DNA of 33,903 bases from Thiocystis violacea (GCF_016583565.1 NZ_NRRF01000050.1:1-33903); one strand, 5' to 3'; positions 8,615 through 17,463 are shown, counted from the first letter of the stretch. Notes: a model not told the origin generated them from the sequence alone. Program-made: numbers and translations.

Positions 8615-10589
8615 ATTCAGTTTGCGTGTCGGTGCATCGCGTGCAAGGGGCTGATGCGCTGTCGACCTCGGTCGGTTCTTCGTCGGTGTCAGCGAAGAAC
8701 GCCTTGACGACGGCGATGTCTCGGGTGCGCGCCATCGCGGGCAGGCTATCCAAGAAGGTATAGCCATAGGAGCGGGACAAAAGCCGTGGGTCGCAGACAA
8801 CGAGGACACCGCGGTCCTCGCTGCCGCGTATGAGACGCCCAGCACCCTGCTTGAGCGCGATCACGGCTTGCGGCAGCTGGTGGTCGCGGAAGGGATTGCC
8901 GCCCTGCTGACGCAAGGCGTCGATGCGGGCCGACAACACCGGGTCGCCCGGCGAGGCAAAGGGGAGCCGGTCGATCAGGACGCATGAGAGCGCCTCGCCG
9001 CGCACATCCACGCCCTCCCAGAAGCTGGAGGTTCCGAGCAGGACGGCATTCCCGAGCTGGCGGAAACGCTCCAGAAGTTCGGCGCGCGGCGCGCTGCCCT
9101 GGACCAGGATCGGATAGGGGATGCGCCCCTCCAGGCCGGCGGCCATCTCGCGCAGCGCGCGGTGGCTGGTGAAGAGCAGGAAGGCTCGGCCGCGGCTGTA
9201 GCCGATGACCTCGTGGGCCAGTTCCAGCACATGCCGGTTGTAGTCCGGATCCGACGGCTGGGGCAACCCGCGTGGGACGAACCAGAGCGCCTGATTCGGG
9301 TAGTCGAAGGGACTGTCCCAGAGGTCCGTTTGTGCGTCTTCGATGCCGAGTTGGCGCGCGAAGTGGTCGAATCCCTGTCCCACCGCCAGGGTCGCCGAGG
9401 TGAAGATCCAGGCCGTGCGCTTGCGGCCGATCTGGTCGCGAAAGAGATCCGCGACCTCGAGCGGGGTCTGATGCAGGCGAAAACCGCGACCCTGGGTCTC
9501 GAACCAGCGCACCTGCTCTGGCGACTCGGGCGCCGTGAGGGCGCGCAACCGTTCGAGGAGATCCTGGGCGCGTTCGTGGGCGGCATCCAGACCCTTGCCG
9601 CGGCCGGCGTTCGCCTCGAGCCCCGCGCAAAGCGCTTGCAGTCGCCGCTCGAGCGACGCCAGGGCGCGCTGCACGCCGTCATCCTCGACGAGCTCGCGCC
9701 AGGGTCCGCGCCGATCCAGCTCGCCGAGCCGCGGCCGCACGTCCTGGGTCGCCTGCTTGAGTCGAGCGGTGCGCTCCAGCAGATCCGCCGCATCGCTCGC
9801 GTCCTTCTTGGCCTCGAGCTCGGTATCCCGCGCGAGGTCCATGAGCTGGCGTCCGCTCAGGCTGATGCCGAAGAAATGGGTGGCGATCTCGGGGAGTTGA
9901 TGCGCCTCGTCCAGCACGAAGCAATCGGCGCCGGGCAGGATCTCGCCGAAGCCCTCATCCTTGAGCGCCAGATCGGCGCAGAAGAGGTGGTGATTGACGA
10001 CCACGACCTCCGCCTCCTGGGCTTGGCGCCGCGCACTCACGAGGTGGCAGTCCTGCCAGCTCTCGCAATCCTGACCCAGGCAGTTATCGCTGGTCGAGGT
10101 CACCAGTGGCCAGACCGCGGCGTCTTCCGGAATCGCCAGCTCGGCGATGTCGCCCCGCTTGGTGCCCTTGGACCAATCCAAAACCTGCTTGAGATGGCCG
10201 CGCAGGTCGAGATCCAGTCCGCCGAGGTCGTCCTGGGCGAGCTTCAAGCGGTGGCGGCAGAGGTAGTTGGCCCGGCCTTTCAGCAGGGCGGCCGTGACCG
10301 GGACCGCCAGCACCTTGCGGATCAGCGGCAGATCGCGATGGAAGAGCTGATCCTGGAGATTGCGTGTCCCGGTGGAGATGAGGACCTTGCGCCCGGAGAG
10401 CAGGGCCGGCACCAGATAGGCAAAGGTCTTGCCGGTGCCGGTTCCCGCCTCGCAGATCAGCACGCCGCCGCTCTCCATGAGCGCGGCGATGCGCTCGGCC
10501 ATCGCCTGCTGCTGCGGGCGATGGCTGAAGCCTGGCACCTTGGCGGCGAGCAGGCCCCCGGCACCGAGCACATGGGCGAGATCGGTCAC
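8613..10589 (-). CDS. dinG: DinG/YoaA-family ATP-dependent DNA helicase
   Basis: This 658-residue superfamily 2, XPD-like helicase shows Walker A EAGTGTGKT (47-55), the DEAH box in DEAHQLPEIATHF, and the four-cysteine iron-sulfur region: YLCRHRL, then CLGQDC and a fourth Cys in WQDCHL. Length and motifs fit the YoaA branch of DinG. It should unwind 5' to 3' at repair or replication intermediates. GTG at 10589 is preferred because the frame beginning at 10682 would overlap the upstream lipoprotein gene; the start at VTDLAHVLGAGG matches the family. The last residues (SAPCTRCTDTQTE) run to the heptamer array, and the stop codon is within the last repeat. The C-terminal tail may therefore be altered. 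Confidence 0.92.
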   Translation of the reverse strand: MTDLAHVLGAGGLLAAKVPGFSHRPQQQAMAERIAALMESGGVLICEAGTGTGKTFAYLVPALLSGRKVLISTGTRNLQDQLFHRDLPLIRKVLAVPVTAALLKGRANYLCRHRLKLAQDDLGGLDLDLRGHLKQVLDWSKGTKRGDIAELAIPEDAAVWPLVTSTSDNCLGQDCESWQDCHLVSARRQAQEAEVVVVNHHLFCADLALKDEGFGEILPGADCFVLDEAHQLPEIATHFFGISLSGRQLMDLARDTELEAKKDASDAADLLERTARLKQATQDVRPRLGELDRRGPWRELVEDDGVQRALASLERRLQALCAGLEANAGRGKGLDAAHERAQDLLERLRALTAPESPEQVRWFETQGRGFRLHQTPLEVADLFRDQIGRKRTAWIFTSATLAVGQGFDHFARQLGIEDAQTDLWDSPFDYPNQALWFVPRGLPQPSDPDYNRHVLELAHEVIGYSRGRAFLLFTSHRALREMAAGLEGRIPYPILVQGSAPRAELLERFRQLGNAVLLGTSSFWEGVDVRGEALSCVLIDRLPFASPGDPVLSARIDALRQQGGNPFRDHQLPQAVIALKQGAGRLIRGSEDRGVLVVCDPRLLSRSYGYTFLDSLPAMARTRDIAVVKAFFADTDEEPTEVDSASAPCTRCTDTQTE

Positions 10590-10632
10590 GCGATACCCAT
10601 CCGCGCGCGCATCACGCGAGCCTCGATCGCGA

Positions 10633-11511
10633 TCAATCCTGTCCGGCGCGCTTCTCGGCCTCGCTGGCGCCAGCCATGTCACCCGCGCGACGCTTGGACT
10701 CGGCGATGACCCGCCAATTGTCCTTCTTCACGTCCGGGCTCTGGCCGGCGAGATCGTTGGAGCGAGAGGCGAGATTTCCCGCCTGGGCCGACTGCCCCTG
10801 CTCCATGCGCACGCGCGCAAGCCGGTTCCACAGATAGGGCTCACGCGGGGAGATGCGCAACGAGCGCTCGAGCGAGGCGGCCGCGCCGGCGTAGTCCCCG
10901 GCCTGACGCTGTTTCTCGGCCTGACTCGCCAAGGTCTCGGCCGCTGGCGGCAGCTTGGGCGCCGCCAGCGTGGACTCCGGCAGCGCGGAGACGGGTGGCG
11001 GCGGCGGGGTCGCCGGAAGCTGTTGTTTGGTATCCGCCGTCGCAACCACCTGCTCGCCTGGCTGCGTCGGCGTGGCCGGGGGTGTCTGGGGCCGCCCCCC
11101 TCCGCCACCCGCCACCGGCGCGGTGGGCGACGCTGGGCCAGCCGGAGTCGATCCAGCCTGCGCTCCTGGACCTTCAGCCGACTCGCCCGGCAGCGGTGGA
11201 CCACCCGAGGTGGACGTCGGCTGCGGGGTGGGCTCGGGGTCTGGCGCCCGGCTGGGGTCCTTGTAGGCATAGACCGTCGTGCCCTGCTTCGCGGGTTTGG
11301 CCACCTTCTTCTTCGGGGCAGGCTCGCGAACAGGCTCGGGGACGGCTTCCGGCATGGGCTCCCGCCGGGGCTCGACAGCGGCCGCCGGCGCGGACGGCGG
11401 TGGCCTGACCTTGACCACGGGTGCCGGCGGCCCTTCTCGAACACCCGTGGCACAGGCGGTCAGGGTACTCAGAGCGACGCAAATCATCAGCAGCTTTATT
11501 GACTGTTCCAT
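10633..11511 (-). CDS. TPR lipoprotein, candidate PBP1B activator (LpoP-like)
   Basis: This 292-residue protein begins with a lipoprotein signal ending in LTAC (Cys 20). A long Pro/Ala/Gly-rich linker (about 25-190) follows, then a C-terminal region with TPR-like helices, including KQRQAGDYAGAAASLERSL and EPYLWNRLARVRMEQGQ. Lipid anchor, disordered linker and TPR domain is the plan of LpoP, the outer-membrane lipoprotein that activates PBP1B in Pseudomonas. The gene begins 44 bases after mrcB on the same strand, which supports that role. The assignment is inference. The start at 11511 is chosen because it gives a clean lipoprotein signal; the upstream extension does not. Confidence 0.75.
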   Translation of the reverse strand: MEQSIKLLMICVALSTLTACATGVREGPPAPVVKVRPPPSAPAAAVEPRREPMPEAVPEPVREPAPKKKVAKPAKQGTTVYAYKDPSRAPDPEPTPQPTSTSGGPPLPGESAEGPGAQAGSTPAGPASPTAPVAGGGGGRPQTPPATPTQPGEQVVATADTKQQLPATPPPPPVSALPESTLAAPKLPPAAETLASQAEKQRQAGDYAGAAASLERSLRISPREPYLWNRLARVRMEQGQSAQAGNLASRSNDLAGQSPDVKKDNWRVIAESKRRAGDMAGASEAEKRAGQD

Positions 11512-11555
11512 CTCTCGCACTACCGCAATACACAACCGTGAGGGCTGCAAAGGCA

Positions 11556-13991
11556 TCAATTGTAGAAGTCGCTCATGAAGTGATTCTCACTGTTCGCGGG
11601 CGGCTTCGGTTTCGGCTTGGGTTCGGGACTGGCCTCGCGTGGCTCGGGCGTCTCCTCGCGCGTCTGGGCGACCCGCTCTTCGCCACTCACCGCCGGCTTC
11701 GACGCCTTACTGGCCGTGCTGCCGCGACTGCCGCCGCTACCGCCGCAGCCCTTCGAGGCGCTGCCGCCAATATAGGGGACTTTGGACTGACCGCAGGCAC
11801 TCGTGAGCGTCACCCCGTCCGGGGGGTCGCTCGGCAGCGGCTCGTTCTCCATCGCCAGCATCAGCTCGCCCCAAACGCGCAAGGCACCGGTTCCGCCCGA
11901 GAGCCCCATGGGCTTGTAGTCGTCCCGACCCACCCAGACGACGGCGACCTTGTCGCCGGAGAAGCCGGCGAACCAGCTGTCGCGCATGTCATCCGTGGTC
12001 CCCGTCTTGCCTGCCATGGTCATCCCCTCCGGCAGCTTGCCGCCGAGCCACTTCGCCGTCCCCTGGGTCACGACGCGCTGCATCGCCCAGGTGGTGAGAT
12101 AGGCCGCCTTGGGATCGACCACCGCCTCGACCGCCAGGGGATAGCGGTTGAGCGGGCGTCCCTGCGCGTCCACCACCTCGCGAATGGCGCGCAGGGGTGC
12201 GCGGTAGCCGCCCGCCGCGATGGTCTGATACATCTGCGCCACTTCCAGCGGCGACATGGAGACCGAGCCGAGCAGCAGCGAGGGCACCTTCCGGATCTTG
12301 CGCTGCACGCCCATGCTGTACAGGGTGTCCGCCACCTTACCGACCCCGACGCTCAACCCTAGATTGACCGTTGCGAGGTTGAGCGAGCGAACCAGCGCGC
12401 TGTACAGCGGCACGGCGCCATAGACCTTGTGGTTGTAGTTCTTCGGCTCCCAGCGCTTGTTGCCATCCGGCAGACTCACCGGCCGGTCCTGGATGCTGGT
12501 GGTCAGGGTGTAGCGATTCGGCTGCGACAGCGCCGTGAGGTAGACGGCCGGCTTGACCAGGGAGCCGATCGAACGCACCGCATCCAGCGCACGGTTGAAT
12601 CCGGCGTAGCCGGACTCGCGGCCACCAGCCACCGCCAAGACCTCGCCCTGGTTGACCGAGGTCACCACTGCCGCCGTCTCCAGGGTGCCCGACTTCATAC
12701 CGCGCTGCTTCTCGAGCGCCGCCAGACGTGTCGGCAGGGCCGTCTCCGCCGTGGCCTGCACCTGGGGATCCAGGGTCGTGAAGATGTTGAGTCCCTCGGA
12801 GCGCAGATCCTCGTCGCGATAATCGCGCTGCAGCTGGCGACGCACCAGGGTGATGAAGTGCGGGTAGGCACCGGTTGGGCGGCCGCCGCCTTCCTGCAGC
12901 CCCAGTGGCTCCGTCTTGGCCTGCGCGGCAACCTCGGGCTCGATCACGCCATCCCGCACCATGAGATCGAGGACGAGGTCGCGGCGCTTCTCCGCCGCCT
13001 CGGGATGGCGCCTGGGGTCCAGACTGGAGGGTGCCTGCACCAGACCGACCAGCAAGGCGGTCTTGGCGGCATCCAGCTCGCTGAGCGGGAGGTTGAAGTA
13101 GAAGGCGCTGGCCAGGCCGAAGCCGTGGATGGCGCGGCTGCCGTCCTGCCCGAGATAGATCTCGTTGGCATAGGCCTCGAGGATCTCGTCTTTGCTGTAG
13201 CGGTACTCGAGCAGGAGGGCCATGTAGGCCTCCTTGATCTTGCGCTCGAAGGTGCGATCCGCGTTCAGATAGAAGTTCTTGACCAGCTGCTGGGTCAGGG
13301 TGCTGGCGCCCTCGACGACAGCGCCAGCCTGCAGGTTGCTCACGGCGGCGCGAATGATGCCCCTGGGATCCACGCCCATGTGGCGGTAGAAGTTGCGGTC
13401 CTCCACGGCCATGAGGGTATTGACCAGCAGATCGGGGATCTCCTTGCGGCGCACCAGGACGCGGTCCTCGTTGTGCGTGGGGTAGATGCTGGCGATGAGC
13501 ATGGCATCCAGCCGCACCAGGGCCGGGTCCGGGCGATCGCTTTCCAGCTCGTGCAGACCTGAGACCTTCCCATCCTCGAAGGTGACCTCGAGGAAGCGAT
13601 CCGGCTCGCGCCCATCCCAGAAGCGGAAGGCGCGGGTCTTCACCCGGAAGCTGTCGCCCTCGCGGTGAAAATAACCGGGCACGGTGGGTTTGGCCGCCGC
13701 GTGGTAGTTCAACCGCTCCAGTTCGGCCTGCAGCTCATCGGGTTTGAGCCGCTGCCCGGCGTAGAGCTCAAGTGGCCGCGCGTAGACACGCGCCGGAAGC
13801 GCCCAGCGCTGCCCCTCGAACTTGTCGCGCACCACGCGATCGAGGTGGGCGCCGTAGAGCGCCATGATTCCCCCAACAGCGACGACCAGGACGAGCGCCG
13901 AGCGGAAGAGGAAACGGCCAAGACGGAAACGCTTGCGCGTAGGTGCGCGCCTGCGGCCTTGGGAGGAAGGTCGACGATGATTGGATGCCAC
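11556..13991 (-). CDS. mrcB: Penicillin-binding protein 1B, bifunctional
   Basis: This 811-residue inner-membrane enzyme has a basic cytosolic N-terminus, one transmembrane helix (about 30-47), a UB2H-like region (about 70-155), a GT51 glycosyltransferase with EDRNFYRHMGVD (E197 catalytic) and GASTLTQQLVKN (228-239), and a transpeptidase with SLVK (S477), SLN (536-538) and KTGTT (662-666). It polymerises lipid II and cross-links the peptides. UB2H is where known activator lipoproteins dock in E. coli. The C-terminal tail is rich in Ser, Gly, Lys, Pro and Glu. The start is GTG with GGAGG twelve bases upstream. It heads the run mrcB, TPR lipoprotein, helicase. Confidence 0.96.
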   Translation of the reverse strand: MASNHRRPSSQGRRRAPTRKRFRLGRFLFRSALVLVVAVGGIMALYGAHLDRVVRDKFEGQRWALPARVYARPLELYAGQRLKPDELQAELERLNYHAAAKPTVPGYFHREGDSFRVKTRAFRFWDGREPDRFLEVTFEDGKVSGLHELESDRPDPALVRLDAMLIASIYPTHNEDRVLVRRKEIPDLLVNTLMAVEDRNFYRHMGVDPRGIIRAAVSNLQAGAVVEGASTLTQQLVKNFYLNADRTFERKIKEAYMALLLEYRYSKDEILEAYANEIYLGQDGSRAIHGFGLASAFYFNLPLSELDAAKTALLVGLVQAPSSLDPRRHPEAAEKRRDLVLDLMVRDGVIEPEVAAQAKTEPLGLQEGGGRPTGAYPHFITLVRRQLQRDYRDEDLRSEGLNIFTTLDPQVQATAETALPTRLAALEKQRGMKSGTLETAAVVTSVNQGEVLAVAGGRESGYAGFNRALDAVRSIGSLVKPAVYLTALSQPNRYTLTTSIQDRPVSLPDGNKRWEPKNYNHKVYGAVPLYSALVRSLNLATVNLGLSVGVGKVADTLYSMGVQRKIRKVPSLLLGSVSMSPLEVAQMYQTIAAGGYRAPLRAIREVVDAQGRPLNRYPLAVEAVVDPKAAYLTTWAMQRVVTQGTAKWLGGKLPEGMTMAGKTGTTDDMRDSWFAGFSGDKVAVVWVGRDDYKPMGLSGGTGALRVWGELMLAMENEPLPSDPPDGVTLTSACGQSKVPYIGGSASKGCGGSGGSRGSTASKASKPAVSGEERVAQTREETPEPREASPEPKPKPKPPANSENHFMSDFYN

Positions 13992-14054
13992 GGATTCTCA
14001 CAGCCTCCGCGACAAAACGCGGTAGACCCTCAGCTGATGGGGGTGGGGTAGGCG

Positions 14055-14063
14055 ATTATCGCA
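14055..14063 (-). promoter_or_regulatory. Possible extended -10 promoter of mrcB
   Basis: Reading the minus strand, TGCGATAAT forms an extended -10 box (TG-n-GATAAT, five of six matches to TATAAT). No good -35 is present, as is usual for extended -10 promoters. Transcription would begin about 57 bases before the mrcB start. The surrounding 13992-14226 holds no gene and is less GC-rich than its flanks. I see no clear terminator for yadH there. Confidence 0.4.
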
Positions 14064-14226
14064 CATCGCAGCAGGAAATCGCCCTTTTTTCGGGTTATCA
14101 GGCGTTTATGCTCGCATTTGCGGTCGCGCCGCACAACCGAAACCCGCCCATTGACGCTTTGATTGCACGCTTGCTCCAGATTCCGGACATGGTCCGGGCG
14201 GCCCCGAGGCGATGCGCGCCAGGGCG

Positions 14227-15015
14227 CTAGGTCTTGATCCCGACCCCGCGACGCAGCAGCAGCAAGCTGAATGCCACGAGGATGAGAATGAAGATCAGGA
14301 TCATCCCGAAGGCAATGCCGATGGGGATGTCGCTGACCCCGAGCAGGCCATAACGGAAGGCGTTGACCATGTAGAGCAAGGGATTCGCCAAGGAGACGCG
14401 TTGCCAGACCTCCGGCAGCAGCGAGATCGAGTAGAAGACCCCGCCCAGATAGGTCAGCGGCGTCAGCACGAAGGTCGGGACGATGGAGATATCGTCGAAG
14501 CTGTTGGCATAGATGGCGTTGATGAAGCCGCCGAGCGAGAAGAGCATCGCGGTCATCAGGCAAATCAGGAGCGTGACCAGGGGGCTGTGGATGTGGATCT
14601 CCGTGAAGAGCAGCGCGACGAGCATCACGGCCGTCCCGACCACCAGGCCGCGCGCCACGCCGCCCGCCACATAGCCGGCCAGGATCACCCAGTTCGGCGC
14701 GGGCGAGATCAGCAGCTCCTCGATATAGCGTGAGAACTTACTGCTATAGAAGGAGGAGACGACATTGGAGTAGGAATTGGTGATCACCCCCATGAGGACG
14801 AGTCCGGGGACGATGAAGTCCAGATAGGGGAAACCGTCCATGGTGCCGATCCGCTCCCCGATCAGCCGTCCGAAGATGACGAAGTAGAGCGTCGTGGTGA
14901 TGACCGAGGGCAGGATGGTCTGCACCCAGATCCGCGCGAAACGCAGGATCTCCTTGGTCACAATCGTCTCGAAGGTCACCCAATAGCGGCGCCATTCGCT
15001 CAAGCGCCCTGTCAC
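14227..15015 (-). CDS. yadH: ABC-2 type transporter permease, YadH-like
   Basis: This 262-residue inner-membrane protein has six or so hydrophobic segments and the ABC-2 permease pattern, with FIVPGLVLMGVITN, NVVSSFYSSKFSRYIEELL and TFVLTPLTYLGGVFYS, closely like E. coli YadH. It should form the membrane channel of an exporter of unknown substrate with the adjacent ATPase. The GTG start at 15015 overlaps the ATPase stop codon (GTGA), and GGAGG lies seven bases before it. This start also gives the short N-terminus expected for the family. Confidence 0.92.
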   Translation of the reverse strand: MTGRLSEWRRYWVTFETIVTKEILRFARIWVQTILPSVITTTLYFVIFGRLIGERIGTMDGFPYLDFIVPGLVLMGVITNSYSNVVSSFYSSKFSRYIEELLISPAPNWVILAGYVAGGVARGLVVGTAVMLVALLFTEIHIHSPLVTLLICLMTAMLFSLGGFINAIYANSFDDISIVPTFVLTPLTYLGGVFYSISLLPEVWQRVSLANPLLYMVNAFRYGLLGVSDIPIGIAFGMILIFILILVAFSLLLLRRGVGIKT

Positions 15016-15947
15016 GCCCCGCCCTCCAGACCCGCCGCGCGCCGGTCCACCAGCTCCAGGAAGAGCCGCTCCAGCCGATTCTGCTTGTTGCGCAGACTGA
15101 TGACCTCGATGCCGTTGCGCGACAGGGCATCGAAGAGGCCATTGATGGTGTGGTCCCGGTTCATTTCCACTTCCAGCGTGCAGTCGTCGAGGTGTTGGAG
15201 CACGAAGCCGCCCAGCTCGGGCAACTCGGAGACGCAGCCCTTGAGATTGAGCACGAAGGTCTCGGTGTTCAGCGTGCTCAGCAGGGCGGTCAAGCTCGTG
15301 CGCTCCGCGATCTCGCCCTGATTGATGATGGCGATGTTGCGGCAGAGACTCTCGGCCTCCTCCAGGTAGTGCGTGGTCAGGATGATGGTGGTGCCCTTGG
15401 CGTTCAGCTCCCGCAGGAAGGACCACATGGAGCGGCGGATCTCGATATCCACGCCGGCCGTCGGCTCGTCCAGGATCAGCAGCCGCGGCTCGTGCACCAG
15501 GGCGCGGGCGATCATCAGACGGCGTTTGAGTCCGCCGGACAGCTTGCGCATCTCGGTCCCGCGGCGGTCCCAGAGATCGAGCTGGCGCAGATAGTGCTCG
15601 GCGCGCACCTTGGCCTCGGGGCGCGGGATGCCGTAATAGCCGGCTTGATTGAGCACGACCTCGAACACCGGCAGGAAGAGATTGAAGTTGAACTCCTGTG
15701 GGACCAAGCCGATGCAGGACTTGACGCCCTCTGGATCCCGATCCAGATCGCGCCCGAAGATCTCGACCCGCCCCGAGGTCTTGCGCACCAGCGAGGAGAC
15801 GATCCCGATGAAGGTGGACTTGCCCGCCCCGTTGGGGCCGAGCAAGGCGAAGAAGTCGCCCTCCTCCACCTGGAGATCGACGCCTTTCAGGGCTTGGAAA
15901 CCACCCTTGTAGACCTTGGTGAGCTGTTGGGCATCGAGTGCGAACAT
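15012..15947 (-). CDS. yadG: ABC transporter ATPase, YadG-like
   Basis: This 311-residue ATPase has Walker A GPNGAGKS, a Q-loop in LVPQEFNFN, the signature LSGGLKRR, Walker B LLILDEPTAGVD and the switch histidine in LTTHYLEEAE. Its sequence follows E. coli YadG throughout, including the C-terminal region after the ATPase core. It powers the YadH permease. The ATG at 15947 follows GGGAG; an in-frame ATG at 15998 would add an unneeded leader. It begins 28 bases after the LEA14-like gene on the same strand and overlaps yadH, so the three are probably one operon. Confidence 0.94.
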   Translation of the reverse strand: MFALDAQQLTKVYKGGFQALKGVDLQVEEGDFFALLGPNGAGKSTFIGIVSSLVRKTSGRVEIFGRDLDRDPEGVKSCIGLVPQEFNFNLFLPVFEVVLNQAGYYGIPRPEAKVRAEHYLRQLDLWDRRGTEMRKLSGGLKRRLMIARALVHEPRLLILDEPTAGVDIEIRRSMWSFLRELNAKGTTIILTTHYLEEAESLCRNIAIINQGEIAERTSLTALLSTLNTETFVLNLKGCVSELPELGGFVLQHLDDCTLEVEMNRDHTINGLFDALSRNGIEVISLRNKQNRLERLFLELVDRRAAGLEGGA

Positions 15948-15975
15948 GGGTCTCCCGAATGTTGAATGTGGATCG

Positions 15976-16518
15976 TCAGCGGCCTGAGCCGGTGCCACGG
16001 CGCGTCGTGAGATCGGCGGGATCGAGCTGACCGGAATAGCGATAGGGCAATGTCACCGCACCGCCGGCGAGCGTGACGCTACCGGTCACCGCCCAGTCGA
16101 GCGGGCGATCCGTCCTCAGGAGCATCGGCAGCCGCTGCGCCAGGGCCAGCAGGTCGGCAACGACCTCGACCTCCAGCCGGGATTCGCCATGAGGCGGAAT
16201 CTGACGCTCGAGCGCGCCGCCCCCACGGCCCACCTCCTCGCCCTCGAGCGCAAGGCGGTAGGTCATGGCGTTGATCGGCAGGGTCCGGTCGTTCGGATTC
16301 CTGACCGCCAAGGTCAGCAGAAAGACCTGGCGCGCGAGCCCCAGCGTGTGGGGTCGGACCGCGACCAGCGCGACCTCGGGCGCCTGCCAGGGGCGCGTCA
16401 AGCCGCCACAGCTCACCAAGCCGCTTCCGATCACGGCCAGCAGCACTAGAATGCCCAGCCTGCCAACGCCGCCCCGCGCCGGGAGTCGGGCACCACATGA
16501 GAGATCCATGATCGACAT
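15976..16518 (-). CDS. LEA type 2 domain lipoprotein
   Basis: This 180-residue protein has a hydrophobic N-terminal segment ending in VSCGG, so it is probably a lipoprotein with the lipid-bearing Cys near residue 37. The signal is long, with a basic stretch before the core. The rest looks like a LEA14/WHy beta-sandwich: LLTLAVRNPNDRTLPINAMTY near the middle is the typical motif, followed by alternating strands. The role of such bacterial proteins is poorly known. The start at 16518 has AAGGAG four bases upstream. ATG at 16509 also exists and shares the sequence CATG with the divergent TSUP gene. It probably heads the operon with yadG and yadH. Confidence 0.8.
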   Translation of the reverse strand: MSIMDLSCGARLPARGGVGRLGILVLLAVIGSGLVSCGGLTRPWQAPEVALVAVRPHTLGLARQVFLLTLAVRNPNDRTLPINAMTYRLALEGEEVGRGGGALERQIPPHGESRLEVEVVADLLALAQRLPMLLRTDRPLDWAVTGSVTLAGGAVTLPYRYSGQLDPADLTTRRGTGSGR

Positions 16519-17272
16519 CGAGCTCCTTCAAACCGCCCTCTTGCTGCTACCGGTCGGGCTCATCGCCGGCCTGATCGACGCCATGGCCGGTGGCGGCGGA
16601 CTCATCACCATCCCAGTGCTGCTCTGGGCCGGGCTGTCGCCAGTCCAGACCTTGGCGACCAATAAGGCGCAAGCGGTATTCGGCAGCGGCATGGCAACCC
16701 TTCAGTTCATCCGTCGGGGACATCTGGAGGTCAGGGGCATCGCCCTGGCCGTGGTCTGCACCTTTGCGGGAGCCGCTGCTGGCGCACTCCTGGTGCAGCA
16801 GATCGACAGCACCTTTCTGGCCCGGCTGATCCCGGCGCTGCTCATCGCCTTCGCGGTCTACTTCTGGCGCTCGCCCCGAGTATCCGATCTGGACTCCCAT
16901 CAGCGGATCGGCACGACCCTCTTCGCGGTCTGCATCGGCCTCGGCGTCGGCTTCTACGATGGTTTCTTCGGTCCCGGCACGGGCACCTTCTTCGCGATGA
17001 GCTATGTCGCCCTGCTCGGCTACAACCTGCGCCGTGCAACGGCCCATACCAAAGCCCTCAACTTTACCAGCAATCTGGCCGCCCTGCTGTGCTTCCTCGC
17101 CGGTGGACATATCGTCTGGCCGATCGCCATGGCCATGGCCATCGGCCAGTTGACGGGGGCCTGGATCGGGGCGCACATGGTCATGCGCCACGGCGCCGTT
17201 CTGGTGCGGCCCGTGCTCGTGGTGTCCTCGATCCTCATTTCGGGGAAGCTGCTATGGGATCGGATTGGCTGA
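16508..17272 (+). CDS. TSUP family (TauE/SafE) membrane transporter
   Basis: This 254-residue polytopic membrane protein has about eight hydrophobic segments in two repeats. The first repeat includes GLIDAMAGGGGLITIPVLL and ALSPVQTLATNKAQAV-type residues; the second has GFYDGFFGPGTGTFF, matching the duplicated TSUP motif. Family members move sulfonates, sulfite, sulfoacetate and other organic anions; no substrate can be assigned here. The start codon is in CATG at 16507-16510, two bases of which also belong to the antisense ATG at 16509. Its ribosome site is weak (GAGAG) and lies in the N-terminal codons of the divergent lipoprotein gene. Confidence 0.9.
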   Translation: MIDIELLQTALLLLPVGLIAGLIDAMAGGGGLITIPVLLWAGLSPVQTLATNKAQAVFGSGMATLQFIRRGHLEVRGIALAVVCTFAGAAAGALLVQQIDSTFLARLIPALLIAFAVYFWRSPRVSDLDSHQRIGTTLFAVCIGLGVGFYDGFFGPGTGTFFAMSYVALLGYNLRRATAHTKALNFTSNLAALLCFLAGGHIVWPIAMAMAIGQLTGAWIGAHMVMRHGAVLVRPVLVVSSILISGKLLWDRIG

Positions 17273-17325
17273 GGGCAGGTGGCTGAGGGCAGGTGGCAGG
17301 TGGCAGGTGGCAGGTGGCAGGTGGC
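17267..17325. repeat. Heptamer array AGGTGGC with duplicated stop codon
   Basis: A 14-base unit, GGCTGAGGGCAGGT, occurs twice in a row (17267-17280 and 17281-17294); its first copy holds the TSUP stop codon. Then come five exact copies of AGGTGGC (17291-17325). A further GGGTGTC pair follows near 17343-17356. The unit differs from the array at 8524 in one or two bases, so it is the same heptamer type. The rest of 17326-17463 has no clear gene. Confidence 0.9.
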
Positions 17326-17463
17326 AGTGATGGTCTGGTTGGGGTGTCGGGTGTCAAGTCGGCCGTCGAAGCCTCCGCCGGCGCGGTCTTAACCGAAGTG
17401 ACGTTGCTTCGAGTGCAGGAGCCGGGCAGACTGCCGGCAACTTAAGATCAGGATCTCCCCCGA

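Noticed and set aside
8399..8763. Plus-strand frames with CQVSGVR repeats
   Set aside because: They arise from reading the heptamer array; flanks are antisense to real genes.
9162..10709. Plus-strand open frame of 515 codons
   Set aside because: Antisense to the helicase gene, which has complete motifs; no recognisable domain in the antisense product.
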